Below, in pieces: positions 12,660 to 23,400 of a stretch of DNA of 64,000 nucleotides (position 1 is the first letter of the stretch; each line of letters begins with the position of its first letter). Position numbers and translations under genes: made by a program. The notes under the pieces were generated by a model. That model made no database searches. It was given only the letters and a program-made list of their open reading frames with translations, and was not told where the DNA came from. This DNA comes from Sinohyriopsis cumingii (Eukaryota; Mollusca; Bivalvia; Unionida; Unionidae). The stretch spans positions 124,069,928 to 124,133,927 of the forward strand of contig CM068838.1 of NCBI GenBank assembly GCA_028554795.2, read 5' to 3'.

Positions 12660-15600
12660 AACTGATTTAATAAATATTTAGCTTCAAAAAGAAATGAAGG
12701 AAATCCTAAACCAGAAAGAGGAAAGGGAGAGACAAATTTAGAAACAGGAAAGAGAAAAAGACACTTAAAATGTAAAATTCAGAAAGAAGAAAGAAAAAGG
12801 GAAAGTTAAATGTATAAAAAAGAAAGAAAATTTCAACTTATAAAGAAGGAAAGAGAGAGAGGGAAAAGCGGTAAATGCAAAAAGAAGGTAGAGGAAAGAT
12901 AAAGATAAATGTTTTCCGCATTATGAAAAAATAGCTGAAAATTTGAAATGGCCAAGAGAGCACTGGACGTTTTCTTATAGCTTGTACTAATTTGTAAAGC
13001 TTGTGAAGCTTATATTTCACTGTCAGTAGAAGCAAGTGCTGATTATGATTTGGTCATGGGATGTATCTTGAAGGGTTATGAGTTGGTACCTGATGAATAT
13101 CGACAGAGCTGTCAGAATCGCAAAAGGAAATATCACACCCTGCTCTAGCTGACGACTATTCCGTGACCCATACATTTTCACTGCCAATATGTTTTTCTCC
13201 CAGCGGGTTCTAAGTAAGAAACCACCTCCGTCTCATACGAATACGTGTTATCCTTAACTCTTCTACGTGTACTTATTGCAAGAAAATCGGATACTTCATT
13301 TCTGGTTGCTATAAGTTAAAATAATAAGCAACAGAAGAATGACAGAGCTGTTCCAGATGTTCTTGTTTCTCAAAGGTTAATGTCTTTGTCAACAATACAG
13401 TTTTGCGGTCAAATTCCTATCTGATTATATTATGGAGGATTGTGAACCATTCATGTCCAAAGGTATTATATCACTTATGAGTAATTCTGCCAATGCTATC
13501 CTTATTAAAATATTAAGGGACACAGGAGCTTATGAAAGTCTTTTATTATCAGATACTTTGTTTATGTCTGAGAAGTCTCCTTCTTCTTCTGAAAGTGTTC
13601 TTGTCCAAAGAGTAGAGTGCAGCTTTATTCAAATTCCACTTCATAATGTTAATTTATCACCAGTTCAGGACCAGTGAATTAGTTGCCTATTGTGGGTGTA
13701 CATTTATTGCTAGACAATGACTTAGCTGGAGAAAAGATTGTGGTTAATCCAATTGTGGCTGAGAAGACTTGTTTCGGTCAAAAGGTTGATAGTATTGAAA
13801 ATGATGTCTCTGATTTAAATCCTGCTTGTGTAGTTACGGGAGCTATGGCAAAGAACACTCTTGAAAATGAAGCTGATCAGGAAATTATTCCTTGAGCTTA
13901 AACATCTATTGGTCGGCTTTTGACGAGATCACGTTTGTAATTTGTATTGATCAGTCAAACGGTATTGATGATTGTGATCCTCTTTATGCTACTCATTCTC
14001 CCATTTATAAAGAGGGTAACAAGATACAATCACTCATTGTCGAACAGGAATACGTTCGTGAGATCTAATTTTTGTTTAAGAGGAATATTAACAAAACTGA
14101 AGCAGCAGATGTACCAACTTGCTATTTTATACAAAATGGGGTCCTTATGAGAAAATGGAGACCACCTGAGATACCCGCTAATGGCGAGTGGTCAGTGAGC
14201 TATCAAATGTTATTCCTAAGTAGAACATACAGGAAATTCCTAGTTTAGCCCATGAAACTTATTTAGCTGGTCATTTATGTGTCAATAAGACTCACCACAA
14301 GATCTTACATCATGTTTTACTGGCTAAAATTAAAAGTGACGTTTCTAAATACTATAGATCATGTTACATATTGGACGTATTGTCTGTGGAAGTTTCAGAG
14401 GTTAGTAGTCTTCGTTATATCTCTGATTGGGAACTAGAAGGAATAATCTTCTATCTGCTGACACAAAAATGAATTTAATTTTTCAGGTAGTATGGTTCAA
14501 AATACAGCTAAGAAAAGAAAGTAAGTGACTTAAATTATATCATCAGCACTCCCAGAAGGCGGAAACAGAAACAGCTTTGCCATCTAAATGTATTCATGCA
14601 GTATTTTGATAATGATAACCATGTTAATCATTCATTCAATTTAGTTATAACAAACAAACTTTAGTGATTTGGTTTAACCAGTCTTCGAAATCCGGACGTA
14701 TTAGAGAATCTGGACCAGACAATTTCAAATCTACAATCACAAGAAAAGAATGAATTAAAGCAGCTGATATGTCCCAATCCGAACAAAATTTATAATGATC
14801 TTGAATTATTGATTATATGTCGGTAAAATCTGACATTTACAAAATGAATCCTCTATATCAGGAACGTTTGAAAAAGGAAATTAAATATTTTTGGAGAAAT
14901 ATTTATATTGAACCAAACAAAAGGAACTGGAGCTCACCGTGTTTTCTAGTACCGAGACCAGATAATACCTTCCGCATATGCACTGACTACCGAAAAGTGA
15001 ACAGTGTTATCAAAATGGATTCATTTCCAATATCAATAGTTGATGACTGTACTGACAAAATCGAAAAATTAAAATATGTTCGACCTGTTAAAATGATCCT
15101 AGCAAATTCCACTTACGGATAGAGCAAAGTACATTTCGGCCTTGGCAACTAATCGTGGATTCTACATACATAAAGTACTGCCATTTGGTATGAAACATTA
15201 TCCCTTAACATTCCAAAGCTTAAGGAACATGGTAACATCTGGCATAGATAGCTGTGCTGCCTATTGATGACGTCTTTATGTACAGCGACACATTGTACAA
15301 TCACCTGGAAACTATCAGGAAATTCTTCCCTCGACTGAGTAAGGCAAATTTGTCAATTAATTTAAGTAAAAGTGAGTTTTATGGAGCAGGTGTTACATTT
15401 TAAAGACTTATTGTTGAACATGGTAAATTTAAAACTGTGGAAGCTGAATGCCCTGTGCCTATCAGTGACAAGCATCTGATGTGATTTTTGGGCATGGCTG
15501 AATATTATAGGAAATGCTGCTCCAATATTTCCATAATTGCTGAGCCCCTAACAAATTTGTTGAGCAAGGAAACAAGGTTTCATTTCTGTGACAAATGGCC

Positions 15601-16590
15601 GCTGAGGTTCGATAAATTAACGGCCATACACCATTTCGTTCAGCTCCCGATCTCAATAAATTATTTAAGAGGTATGTTGATTCAAGCGATGCAGGGGTTC
15701 GTGGTGTATTCATTCAAAAAAAAATGGTATCGATCATTCAGTGCCCTATTCCTCTAAAAAAAATTTAAAATCACCCAGGAAAATATTTCACTAGTTCTGC
15801 TCCTTCTCCAATTATTATATTCAGTGATCACAATCTCATTACTTCCATCAACAAAATTAAAAGTAAAATCAGACATTGTTGAGATAGAGTTTGATGTTGC
15901 TAGAAATCAATTTCGGCATTAGAACATCAAAGGGATAGACAATCGGATCGTAGATGCACGTTCACTTGTATATAAGTTCTGTATTGCTTTAATTTGTATA
16001 TATTTTTGTATATAAGTTTGTATTATTAGAAGACATCTTCCTGTGTATTTTATTCTTATTGTCATATCTTTGCTTGGTTGATACAGAACAATAAAGCTTT
16101 ACTGCATAAACTATCTTTTTCTTTATGAGAGGTGTTATGATGTTATGTATTTTTGCATTATTTGTAACATTTTGGTCATGACTGCAAAAATAAAATTGTG
16201 TTATTTTTGTTTGTGACAATAAATTGTAGTGATTGTCCATAGCTAATTTTGTTCACCGATATATATTCTATTGTAAGATATTACAATGGCTGTACATTAA
16301 CATGATATATCAATATATGTTGTCAAGGTTCTAATAATTAAACCTGTTCGAGGCAATTTCTCATTATGTGGTGGGGTCGGCGGTTTCTTATAAGAATTAA
16401 GTAATTTCCCATTGAATGGGCTGGTCAAATGAATATTTATTGTGAAATATTAGATTGAGTAGTGATATATGTCATGTGGGGTATTTTGTGATAAATAATC
16501 GCAATAAGTGTATAAAGGAAGAAAGCTGAGCAATTAAATTCATTTGTATTTTGCATTTATTCCTATATGGGATTATTGCTACATCCATTA
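12660..16590 (+). mobile_element. Gmr1-like Ty3/Gypsy LTR retrotransposon fossil
   Basis: Broken, with many breaks throughout. Recognisable parts in order: Gag remnant (about 12680-13230; phrases such as WPREHW and YELVPDEYRQ) with a degenerate zinc knuckle near 13265, retropepsin (about 13430-13680; RDTGA), a downstream spacer with LLDNDLAGEK (about 13700), the integrase zinc-binding region (about 14150-14380; AGHLCVNKTHHK), reverse transcriptase (about 14760-15540; NWSSPCFLVPRPDNTFRICTDYRK, shown here only in part: SSPCFLVPRPD) and an RNase H remnant to about 15960. Integrase-like sequence before reverse transcriptase is the order known from Gmr1-type Gypsy elements. A possible 3' LTR follows; no 5' LTR was found. 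Old by its decay. Confidence 0.75.
16133..16586 (+). repeat. Possible 3' LTR of the Gypsy fossil
   Basis: Begins TGTTATGATG after a short purine-rich stretch (GAGAGG) and ends near TTGCTACA, with a TATA-like TGTATAAAGG about 80 bp before the end. These are LTR-like features, but no matching 5' copy was seen, so this is tentative. Confidence 0.35.
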
Positions 16591-17029
16591 AAATCAGTCT
16601 GCAGATGCCTTTCATGTTGTGGTTATATAATTTGCGAGGAGACATTTGTTAGGATTATCCATTTCAATACAAAGTACTAATTGGAGTAAAACATTATTCT
16701 TGGACTACTGTGAATTACTCAAAAGAGTTCTGGAAAATGTCATTGTGATAAATATATTCGAAGATCATAATTCATTCGGAATATCCGACTGTTTTGGACT
16801 TGAATATTATTATTTAGGAATATTTTATTTTCAATTCATAATATTGTACGTATTTTATACTATAACTTTAATAAATAATAATTTCCTAAGTTTTCAAACA
16901 TTTTTTTTCGCTTCTTTCTTTTACTTAGTTTATTATAATAGAGCCATAACTATATACTATTTGATTGAAAATCGAACATCATTACCTCACTATTTATCCT
17001 CAAGACTCAGATTTATGCAAGTTGGCAAA
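16591..17029. other. AT-rich non-coding DNA
   Basis: A 131-codon open frame here is rich in Phe, Ile and Tyr, has no recognisable motif and looks like an AT-composition artefact. Confidence 0.5.
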
Positions 17030-18086
17030 ATAAACATGTGAGAAAACAGCCATATTGCTACCTTAAATACAGTCATATATATTTAAACATTGAACAGTCT
17101 GGTTTTAGTCGATACAACACAAAATGTGAGAAAACAGCCATATTGCTGCCTTAAATACTGGAACATATATTTAAATATTGAAAGGTCTGGCTTTATTCGA
17201 TACAACACAAAATGTGAGAAAACAGCCATATTGCTGCCTTAAATACTGGAACATATATTTAAACATTGAAGGGTCTGGCTTAAATCGATACAAAACAAAC
17301 ATGTGAGAAAATAGCCCCATTGTTACCTTAAATACAGTCACATATATTTAAACATTGAAGGGTCTGGCTTAAATCGATACAAAACAAACATGTGAGAAAA
17401 CAGCCCCATTGCTACCTTAAATACAGTCACATATATTTAAACATTGAACAGTCTGGTTTTAGTCGATAGTAAACAAAATGTGAGAAAACAGCCATATTGC
17501 TACCTTAAATACAGTCACATATATTTAAACATTGAAGGGTCTGGCTTTAGTCGATACTAAACAAACATGTGAGGAAACAGCGCTATTGTTACCTTAAATA
17601 CTGTCACTATATTTAAACATTTAAGGTTCTGGCTTTGGTCGATACTAAACAAACATGTGAGAAAACAGCCCCATTGCTAACTTAAATACAGCCACATATA
17701 TTTAAACATTGAAGGGTCTGGCTTTAGTCAGTACAAAACAAACATGTGAGAAAATAGCCCCATTGTTACCTTAAATACAGTCACATATATTTAAACATTA
17801 AATGGTCTGGCTTTAGTCGGAACAAAATAAAATGTGAGAAAACAGCCATATTGCTACCTTAAATACTGTCACTTATATTTAAACATTGAATGGTCTGACT
17901 TTAGTTGATACAAAGCAAACGTGTAAGGAAACAGCCCCATTGCTGCCTTAAATACAGTCAAATATTTTTAAACATTGAAGGGTCTGGTTTTAGTGGATAC
18001 AAAACAAGATGTGAGAAAACAGCCCCATTGCTGCATTAAATACAGTCACATATATTTAAATAATGAAGGGTCAGGCTTTAGTCGAT
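17030..18086. repeat. Satellite array A, ~88-bp unit, left part
   Basis: About twelve tandem copies of an ~88-bp unit with landmarks TGTGAGAAAACAGCC, CTTAAATACAGTCACATATA and GGGTCTGGCTTTAGTCGATAC. Units differ by scattered substitutions. The array is interrupted within a unit by Polinton 1 and resumes at 42973. Confidence 0.95.
18081..18086. repeat. Polinton 1 target-site duplication, left
   Basis: GTCGAT, repeated at 42973-42978. A 6-bp duplication is the length known for Polintons. The flanks together give an uninterrupted satellite unit. Confidence 0.9.
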
Positions 18087-18478
18087 AGTAGTGAATGGGG
18101 TCACCCTAGGGACAATGGGAATTACCATTAAAAACACCCCTGGGTCACTCTGGGGACAATGGAAATTTAACATGGAGAAAAATCGTGGGTCACTCTAGGG
18201 ACAATGGGAATTGCCATTACAGGGGAATAGAGTTTGGGTCTGTCTAGGGACAAGGGGAATTGAACATGGGGAATAGAGTTTGGGTCTGTCTAGGGACAAG
18301 GGGAATTGAACATGGGAATAGAGTTTGGGTCTGTCTAGGGACAAGGGGAATTGAATATGGGATTTTTTTTTTTTTTAAATTTTTAAAATAATGTTTTTTT
18401 TTAAAAAAAAGGGTAGGCAATTGAAAGTCATTCTCTTTTCGAGAAATATGGGTGGCCCTGAAAAGGGCCTTTGGGTTT
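18087..18478 (+). repeat. Polinton 1 left terminal inverted repeat
   Basis: Pairs with 42579-42972. It is built of short tandem motifs: a ~26-bp unit containing GGGACAATGGGAATT (three copies) and a ~45-bp unit containing GTCTAGGGACAAGGGGAATT (three copies), then an A/T tract and, at the inner end, a histone-type stem-loop on the minus strand. Confidence 0.95.
18454..18469 (-). terminator. Histone-type 3' stem-loop (left TIR, leftward transcripts)
   Basis: On the minus strand: AAA, GGCCCTTTTCAGGGCC, then ACCCA and, after about ten bases, CGAAAAGAGAATG. The 16-mer fits the metazoan histone stem-loop consensus (6-bp stem, 4-nt TTTC loop). It lies just downstream of the leftward small gene. Confidence 0.75.
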
Positions 18479-18489
18479 ATGTTAATGTA

Positions 18490-18724
18490 TCCATTAACAT
18501 AAAGGGCATCTGCGGCATCTTCTTGTCCTCAAGCTGCGTCTTACTCAAGGGCCATAAATCAGTGTCCTCTTGAGGCAACCTTGTCTTTCTACATACACTC
18601 TTCCTATCCACAGACTGGTGTCTGACTTGTCGACAACGATCCACTTGGACCGGACATACATGAGCATGTCCGTCCTAAACATCATGGAAGACACAAGGAT
18701 GGATGATTCGACTGTGGTCCACAT
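18490..18724 (-). CDS. Leftward small gene, Polinton 1 copy
   Basis: Counterpart of the leftward small gene at 51097-51330 in Polinton 2, with the same beginning (MWT, then VESS) and the phrase FRTDMLMYVRSKW. Function unknown. Upstream (about 18768-18776) is a minus-strand TATAAATA and downstream is the histone-type stem-loop. Confidence 0.5.
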
Positions 18725-18943
18725 CTTGAAGCGACGAGAACAGGTGAATCAATGCAGTGAACTGCGCTTATTTATAGGTAGAGGAAGGATTGAAAAGGAT
18801 TGAGTTCATTCACCAATCCGAACACGCGTTACAAAATTCAGTCAGCCCGCATCCAATCCGAAGAGAGCAGACTGTGACGTGACGTGGTCTATATAGATTC
18901 GCTAGCGCTTGTGTGCAGTCAATCTATGCGACAGTGATTCAAC
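18725..18943. promoter_or_regulatory. Bidirectional promoter region, Polinton 1
   Basis: Minus-strand TATAAATA about 45 bp from the leftward start codon and plus-strand CTATATAG at about 18889-18896 before the Q-rich gene, with CCAAT motifs and a TGACGTGACG motif between. Same layout as 51331-51549. Confidence 0.55.
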
Positions 18944-19512
18944 ATGATGGAAACTCAGAAAACGATCCATTGGAGTGCACCAGCAGGGGAGACTGCCCAA
19001 GGGAACCCGGACTTACTTTCAGAAGAGGTACATTGGGATTTTGTGGATTTTCTTACCTCGCAAGAATTTGTTCCGGAACCTTCGTTACCTTCTTCATTAC
19101 CGCAAGTGGAGAATTTTAGACAGAGACTGAAAGAAGAATTGGAGAAATTTATACAACGACAAAAGGAAGCGGAACAAGCTTTTCTCCTACAGCAGCAGCA
19201 AGAAGAAGAGGTAAGAAAAAAAAACAGCAACAACAGCAAGAAGAAGTAGCAGCAAAGAAACAAGAGGGTGAAAATCAAACGGTCACGGTACTGTTGGACA
19301 TTTTAGCGGAGTTAAGAAGTCTGAAACAAATGTATCAGACTTCTTTATTACGACCGAAGAGAATACGACCTTCCCGAGCTAAACACGTCAACCCTGTGAC
19401 TAAGCCTACCGTACCACCCTTAGTGATTTCAACCCAATCATCAACATTACGCAGTCCAGAAGTAGGCCTTGGCCGTGGCAAAGGCTTAAGGCAGTTAAAG
19501 TTGATTGCTTAA
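18944..19512 (+). CDS. Q-rich coiled-coil protein, Polinton 1 copy
   Basis: Counterpart of 51550-52125. N-terminal WDFVDFL, a charged coiled coil with FIQRQKEAEQ and glutamine runs, and a basic C-terminus with RIRPSRAKHVNP. Function unknown. Followed by a histone-type stem-loop 21 bp after the stop. Confidence 0.5.
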
Positions 19513-19533
19513 ACTCACCCCTACACCAAAAAA

Positions 19534-19549
19534 GGCCCTTTTCAGGGCC
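19534..19549 (+). terminator. Histone-type 3' stem-loop after the Q-rich gene (Polinton 1)
   Basis: GGCCCTTTTCAGGGCC, then ACCCA and a purine-rich CTCGAAAAGAGATAG about 13 bases on. Preceded by AAAA, as in histone genes. Confidence 0.8.
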
Positions 19550-19705
19550 ACCCACATTTCTCGAAAAGAGATAGCCCTTTCAATTTGTCAATAACTCAAA
19601 AACAACCCATTTTACCCCCCTTTAGTACGTGTCTTTTTATGAGTGCGTGAGTGTACGTTCTTATTTTAAAATCATAACTCAAAGACACTTACCTTATATC
19701 ATTAA

Positions 19706-19711
19706 TTTATT
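19706..19711 (-). terminator. Polyadenylation signal of the zinc-knuckle gene (Polinton 1)
   Basis: TTTATT on the plus strand, AATAAA on the minus strand, about 85 bp beyond the stop codon. No histone-type stem-loop is present for this gene. Confidence 0.5.
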
Positions 19712-19795
19712 CTTTTATCCATTGTTACAATCCAATTCACAATTCACAACACAACACTTTAATTAAAAGTTCATTGACTTCTTCTTTCTCCTTGT

Positions 19796-20275
19796 TTAGT
19801 CTCTCTGTTTTTTGAATTTCTTCACCGTCTTTTCCTCTTCTTTCTCCTCATTTTCTTCCCTTCTTCTTTTCTTCTCCTGTTTCTTTGCCTCTTGTAAATA
19901 GAATTGTCTTCTTTCTTCCTCTTCTTCCTCTGAAGAATCCCTCTCTTCCTCTGAAGAATCCCTCTCTTTTTCTGAAGAATTCCTCTTTTCTTTTGACTCC
20001 TCTTGTTTCTTTTTTGGGCAATCTGGAGACCAATGTCCTTTTTCTTGACAATAATAACAGGTATCTTTACTTTTGTCTTTTTTAGCCCTTTTTTTTTCTT
20101 TTTTGACAGTCTGGACACTCTGAAGACCAATGCCCTTTCTTCTGACAGATATAGCAAGTATCTTGACTTTATCTCGAAAGGAAGGAGAGTAGTCCGTCGG
20201 CTGGTCTGAAGAGAATTTTCTAATGACCCCTCTCAAAGCTCTGACGAAACGTTCGATTTGGTTAGTCTCTTCCAT
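19796..20275 (-). CDS. CCHC zinc-knuckle protein, Polinton 1 copy
   Basis: Counterpart of 52420-52890. Starts MEETNQIERFVRALRG, carries CCHC knuckle sequence (CYYCQEKGHWSPDC) and ends in a Ser/Glu/Lys-rich basic tail. Likely nucleic-acid binding. Shares a divergent promoter with the polymerase gene. Confidence 0.65.
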   Translation of the reverse strand: MEETNQIERFVRALRGVIRKFSSDQPTDYSPSFRDKVKILAISVRRKGIGLQSVQTVKKEKKRAKKDKSKDTCYYCQEKGHWSPDCPKKKQEESKEKRNSSEKERDSSEEERDSSEEEEEERRQFYLQEAKKQEKKRRREENEEKEEEKTVKKFKKQRD

Positions 20276-20409
20276 CGTTGTGCTCGGCTTGAGAGTGAAA
20301 TGAATAGTGAAAGAACAAGACACACACCCTTTTATATACGCTGGTTTGCCATGACTATAAATTAGTCTATGGTGTTTACACATGAGTCATTTGACGTTTT
20401 GCACTCAAG

Positions 20410-23400
20410 ATGAAACGATCCTATTCATTCGAGAAGAAAGAAGAAGAAAGTAAGAGGCAGAAACGTGATCTATCGCCTCGTACCAGAGCTGAAGTCTTGG
20501 CACAAATTCATGCCAGTGATTTTGAAGAGGACATGAGTGAACCAGAATCCGAACCCTCTAAACCAAGTTCACCACCCTTAGTCAACCCTGAAAAATACTA
20601 TTCCATTCGAGAGACGGAAAAGCGCTCCTCTAGAAAATTTAGAACCACGGCTTACACCTACACGGTGAAGTTTAAAGATTTCAAGGCTGAAGTACCGTTA
20701 GAGAAAGCAGAAGTGTTCATCACTGGGGTGTGGGATTCTTTGCTCAACGCACTCAAGCGACAATGTCAACCCAAAGAAGACGATCACTTGAGACTTTCCA
20801 TACAACACGACGGTTTGAAATCCCCTGTTTGGATCGAGTTTAGCACCCCTGCAGAATTGACTGCTTCCAAAGTCATGGACAAGATTCAACACGTACAACA
20901 ATCTAATGATCAGTTTGACATCACCGATGGTAAAGCCACACTGGACATGACCCACGTCTCTCCTCCTCAAGGGACTGGACGCAAAAAGATGTTATTGGTG
21001 GACGACCTTCGCAACACCAAAACAAGTCTCGTCCGAATTAACAACCCTCAAGACCAGATGTGTTTAGCCCGTGCCATCGTGGTGGGACGAACCTATGCCA
21101 ACAAGAACGACACGGTAGAATGGAAAAGAACCTGGGAGAACATTCGAAAATCGAACCGAGCCAAACAACGAAACGAAGCAGAACTCCTGTTACAACAAGC
21201 CGGACTGTCCAAAGACATACCCTGTGGCATTCCTGAGATGCAAAAATTGCAAGATGACCTAGCTCCACGATACACCTTGAAAGTACACCCTCAAGAAATG
21301 CGTGGGTCTCTGTTGTTTCGAGGCCAAGATTTTAAGGACGGAAAATACATTCATGTCTATTATCACAATGAACATTTCGATACCATTACCAGTATCACTG
21401 CATTCCTGGGATATGTTTATTATTGTGAGAAATGTGATTATGGTTTTAATAATCGAGCGCAACACAAGCATTTTGGATTGAAATGCTCAGGATGTTTGGC
21501 CTCTCCACCCTGTCTGAGCGAAGAACCAGTGCCTTGTTCAACTTGTCTGCGCACGTTTGTCAGCCCTACCTGTTACCAACAACATCTGAAGACGCAAGGT
21601 TCACAGAAGAAATGTGCTTGTCAACTCCTGAGATTGTGCCCTACGTGTGGACAAGGCATACGTACCAATAGTACCAAGGCACACGTATGTCGAGGAAAGA
21701 AAAAATGTTACATTTGTCACCACATCGTGGACTTGGAACACGAATGTTACGTGCAAAAATACCAACCCCCACCAGAGAAAGAGGACGGTCACAAGAAGAA
21801 AGGCAATTTCATCTTTTTTGATTTCGAATGCATGCAAGAGACCGGCATTCACATTCCTAATTTCTGCGTGGCTCATCGAGCGTGCGAGAAGTGCATTCAA
21901 GAACCTATTTTCAGTCATTGCCCTCACTGCAGCAAGATTCCCGGAGGGCGTGAAAAAATCTTTCGGGGACCGAACACGTTAACCGATTTTGCCCAATGGG
22001 TCTTAGATCCCATCGACAAGACGTGGAGCCAAGAGGACATCGAACGTTACGGAGATTGTCATCGTCATGCCACGGTGATGGCTCACAATTTCTCCGGATA
22101 CGATGGACAGTTTCTTTTGAGATACTATACGGAACAAGGCACCGAGCGTCCTAAAGTGACTTTAAACGGAGCCAAAATCATTTTCATGCAAGTGGGACAA
22201 GTACAGTTTAAAGATTCGATGAGCTACTTGGCCATGCCTTTGAGTCGAATGCCTAAAACGTTTGGAATGACAGAAATGGCTAAAGGGTACTTTCCACACT
22301 TTTTCAATACGGAAGCCAATCAACACGCCGTTCTACCCCATTTACCTGAGGCTCACTATTAGGTATCACGGTACCAATTGTTTTTCCATATACCTCAATG
22401 CTAATGTTTTGTGAAATAAATATACTTTCTGTCCTACTTGGGCATGCATGTCACACGCTGTCATATAGAACAATGCTAGATTGTCAATTTGACAATGACA
22501 TAACCAGGTACTCCATTGCATTTAAGAGAGATAACTCTACTGGAACTAGACAGGGGTAAGAGTTATCTAGTCACAACAAGCACATTTTCAGGCATGTGTA
22601 CCATATTTTAAAAAAATCATAAAAAATACAAAATATGATCTAGATAGAAATTAACACAAACTCACATGTTGCCAAGAGGCTCAACTTTTTTTTAAGCCAA
22701 ACAGAAAGTACAAGTCTTACATAATGCACCAATCACAGCTAGTTTTGTTCTTTAATTCTGAATACAATGTTCCATACACCTTAAGCTCCGCCCACCTGGA
22801 CTTGCGCAATTGGTACCGTTATACCTATAGCAAACCTTAATTTTTCCAATAATCTGTGAAATAGTTCGGGACTGTATAAGTAACAAATATACTTAGTCTC
22901 ATTTGTGAAAAACAATTTGATGAGGTACTAACCTATGTCTTATATGAATGTGTATAGAAATGTCATTGAGCTGTTTGAACTATTGTTTTCATACTTTTGC
23001 TTCACCATCAAAATCATCTTTTGAAATAAAATGAATTCTTTCAACTATGAGTTGTATCTTATTCATATCAGCAATTATTGAACTTCACATAGGTGATATG
23101 GGATAAATCACATTATATCATATTATGTAATAACTAGGTCAAAGGTCAATGTACCAAACAGTATGCACCTGTCCTACTTCAAAATGTACAATTCACCTAA
23201 AAGAAAGGAATTTATATTTGTTTGGTAGGTGCAGAACTTAACATCAGAGACAGGTGGACATGACCCAATCTTATTATAAAGTATAAGCTTTGACCACTTT
23301 ACACTATCTACAGATACAAGAGGTTACTAACCACCAGTCCTCACACAAAGGTCCACCTACCCATCCTCTTTGTAACACAAATAGTAAGCTTTCCTCCTTT

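Noticed and set aside
16646-17041. 131-codon open frame
   Set aside because: AT-driven Phe/Ile/Tyr composition, no motif, runs into the satellite.
17030-18086. CRISPR-like appearance of regularly spaced repeats
   Set aside because: Repeat units are contiguous with similar sequence throughout; there are no unique spacers and no cas genes, and the DNA is eukaryotic. It is a satellite.
20698-21927. Antisense open frames across the polymerase genes (also 53313-56915)
   Set aside because: Shadows of the polymerase coding strand; no motifs of their own.
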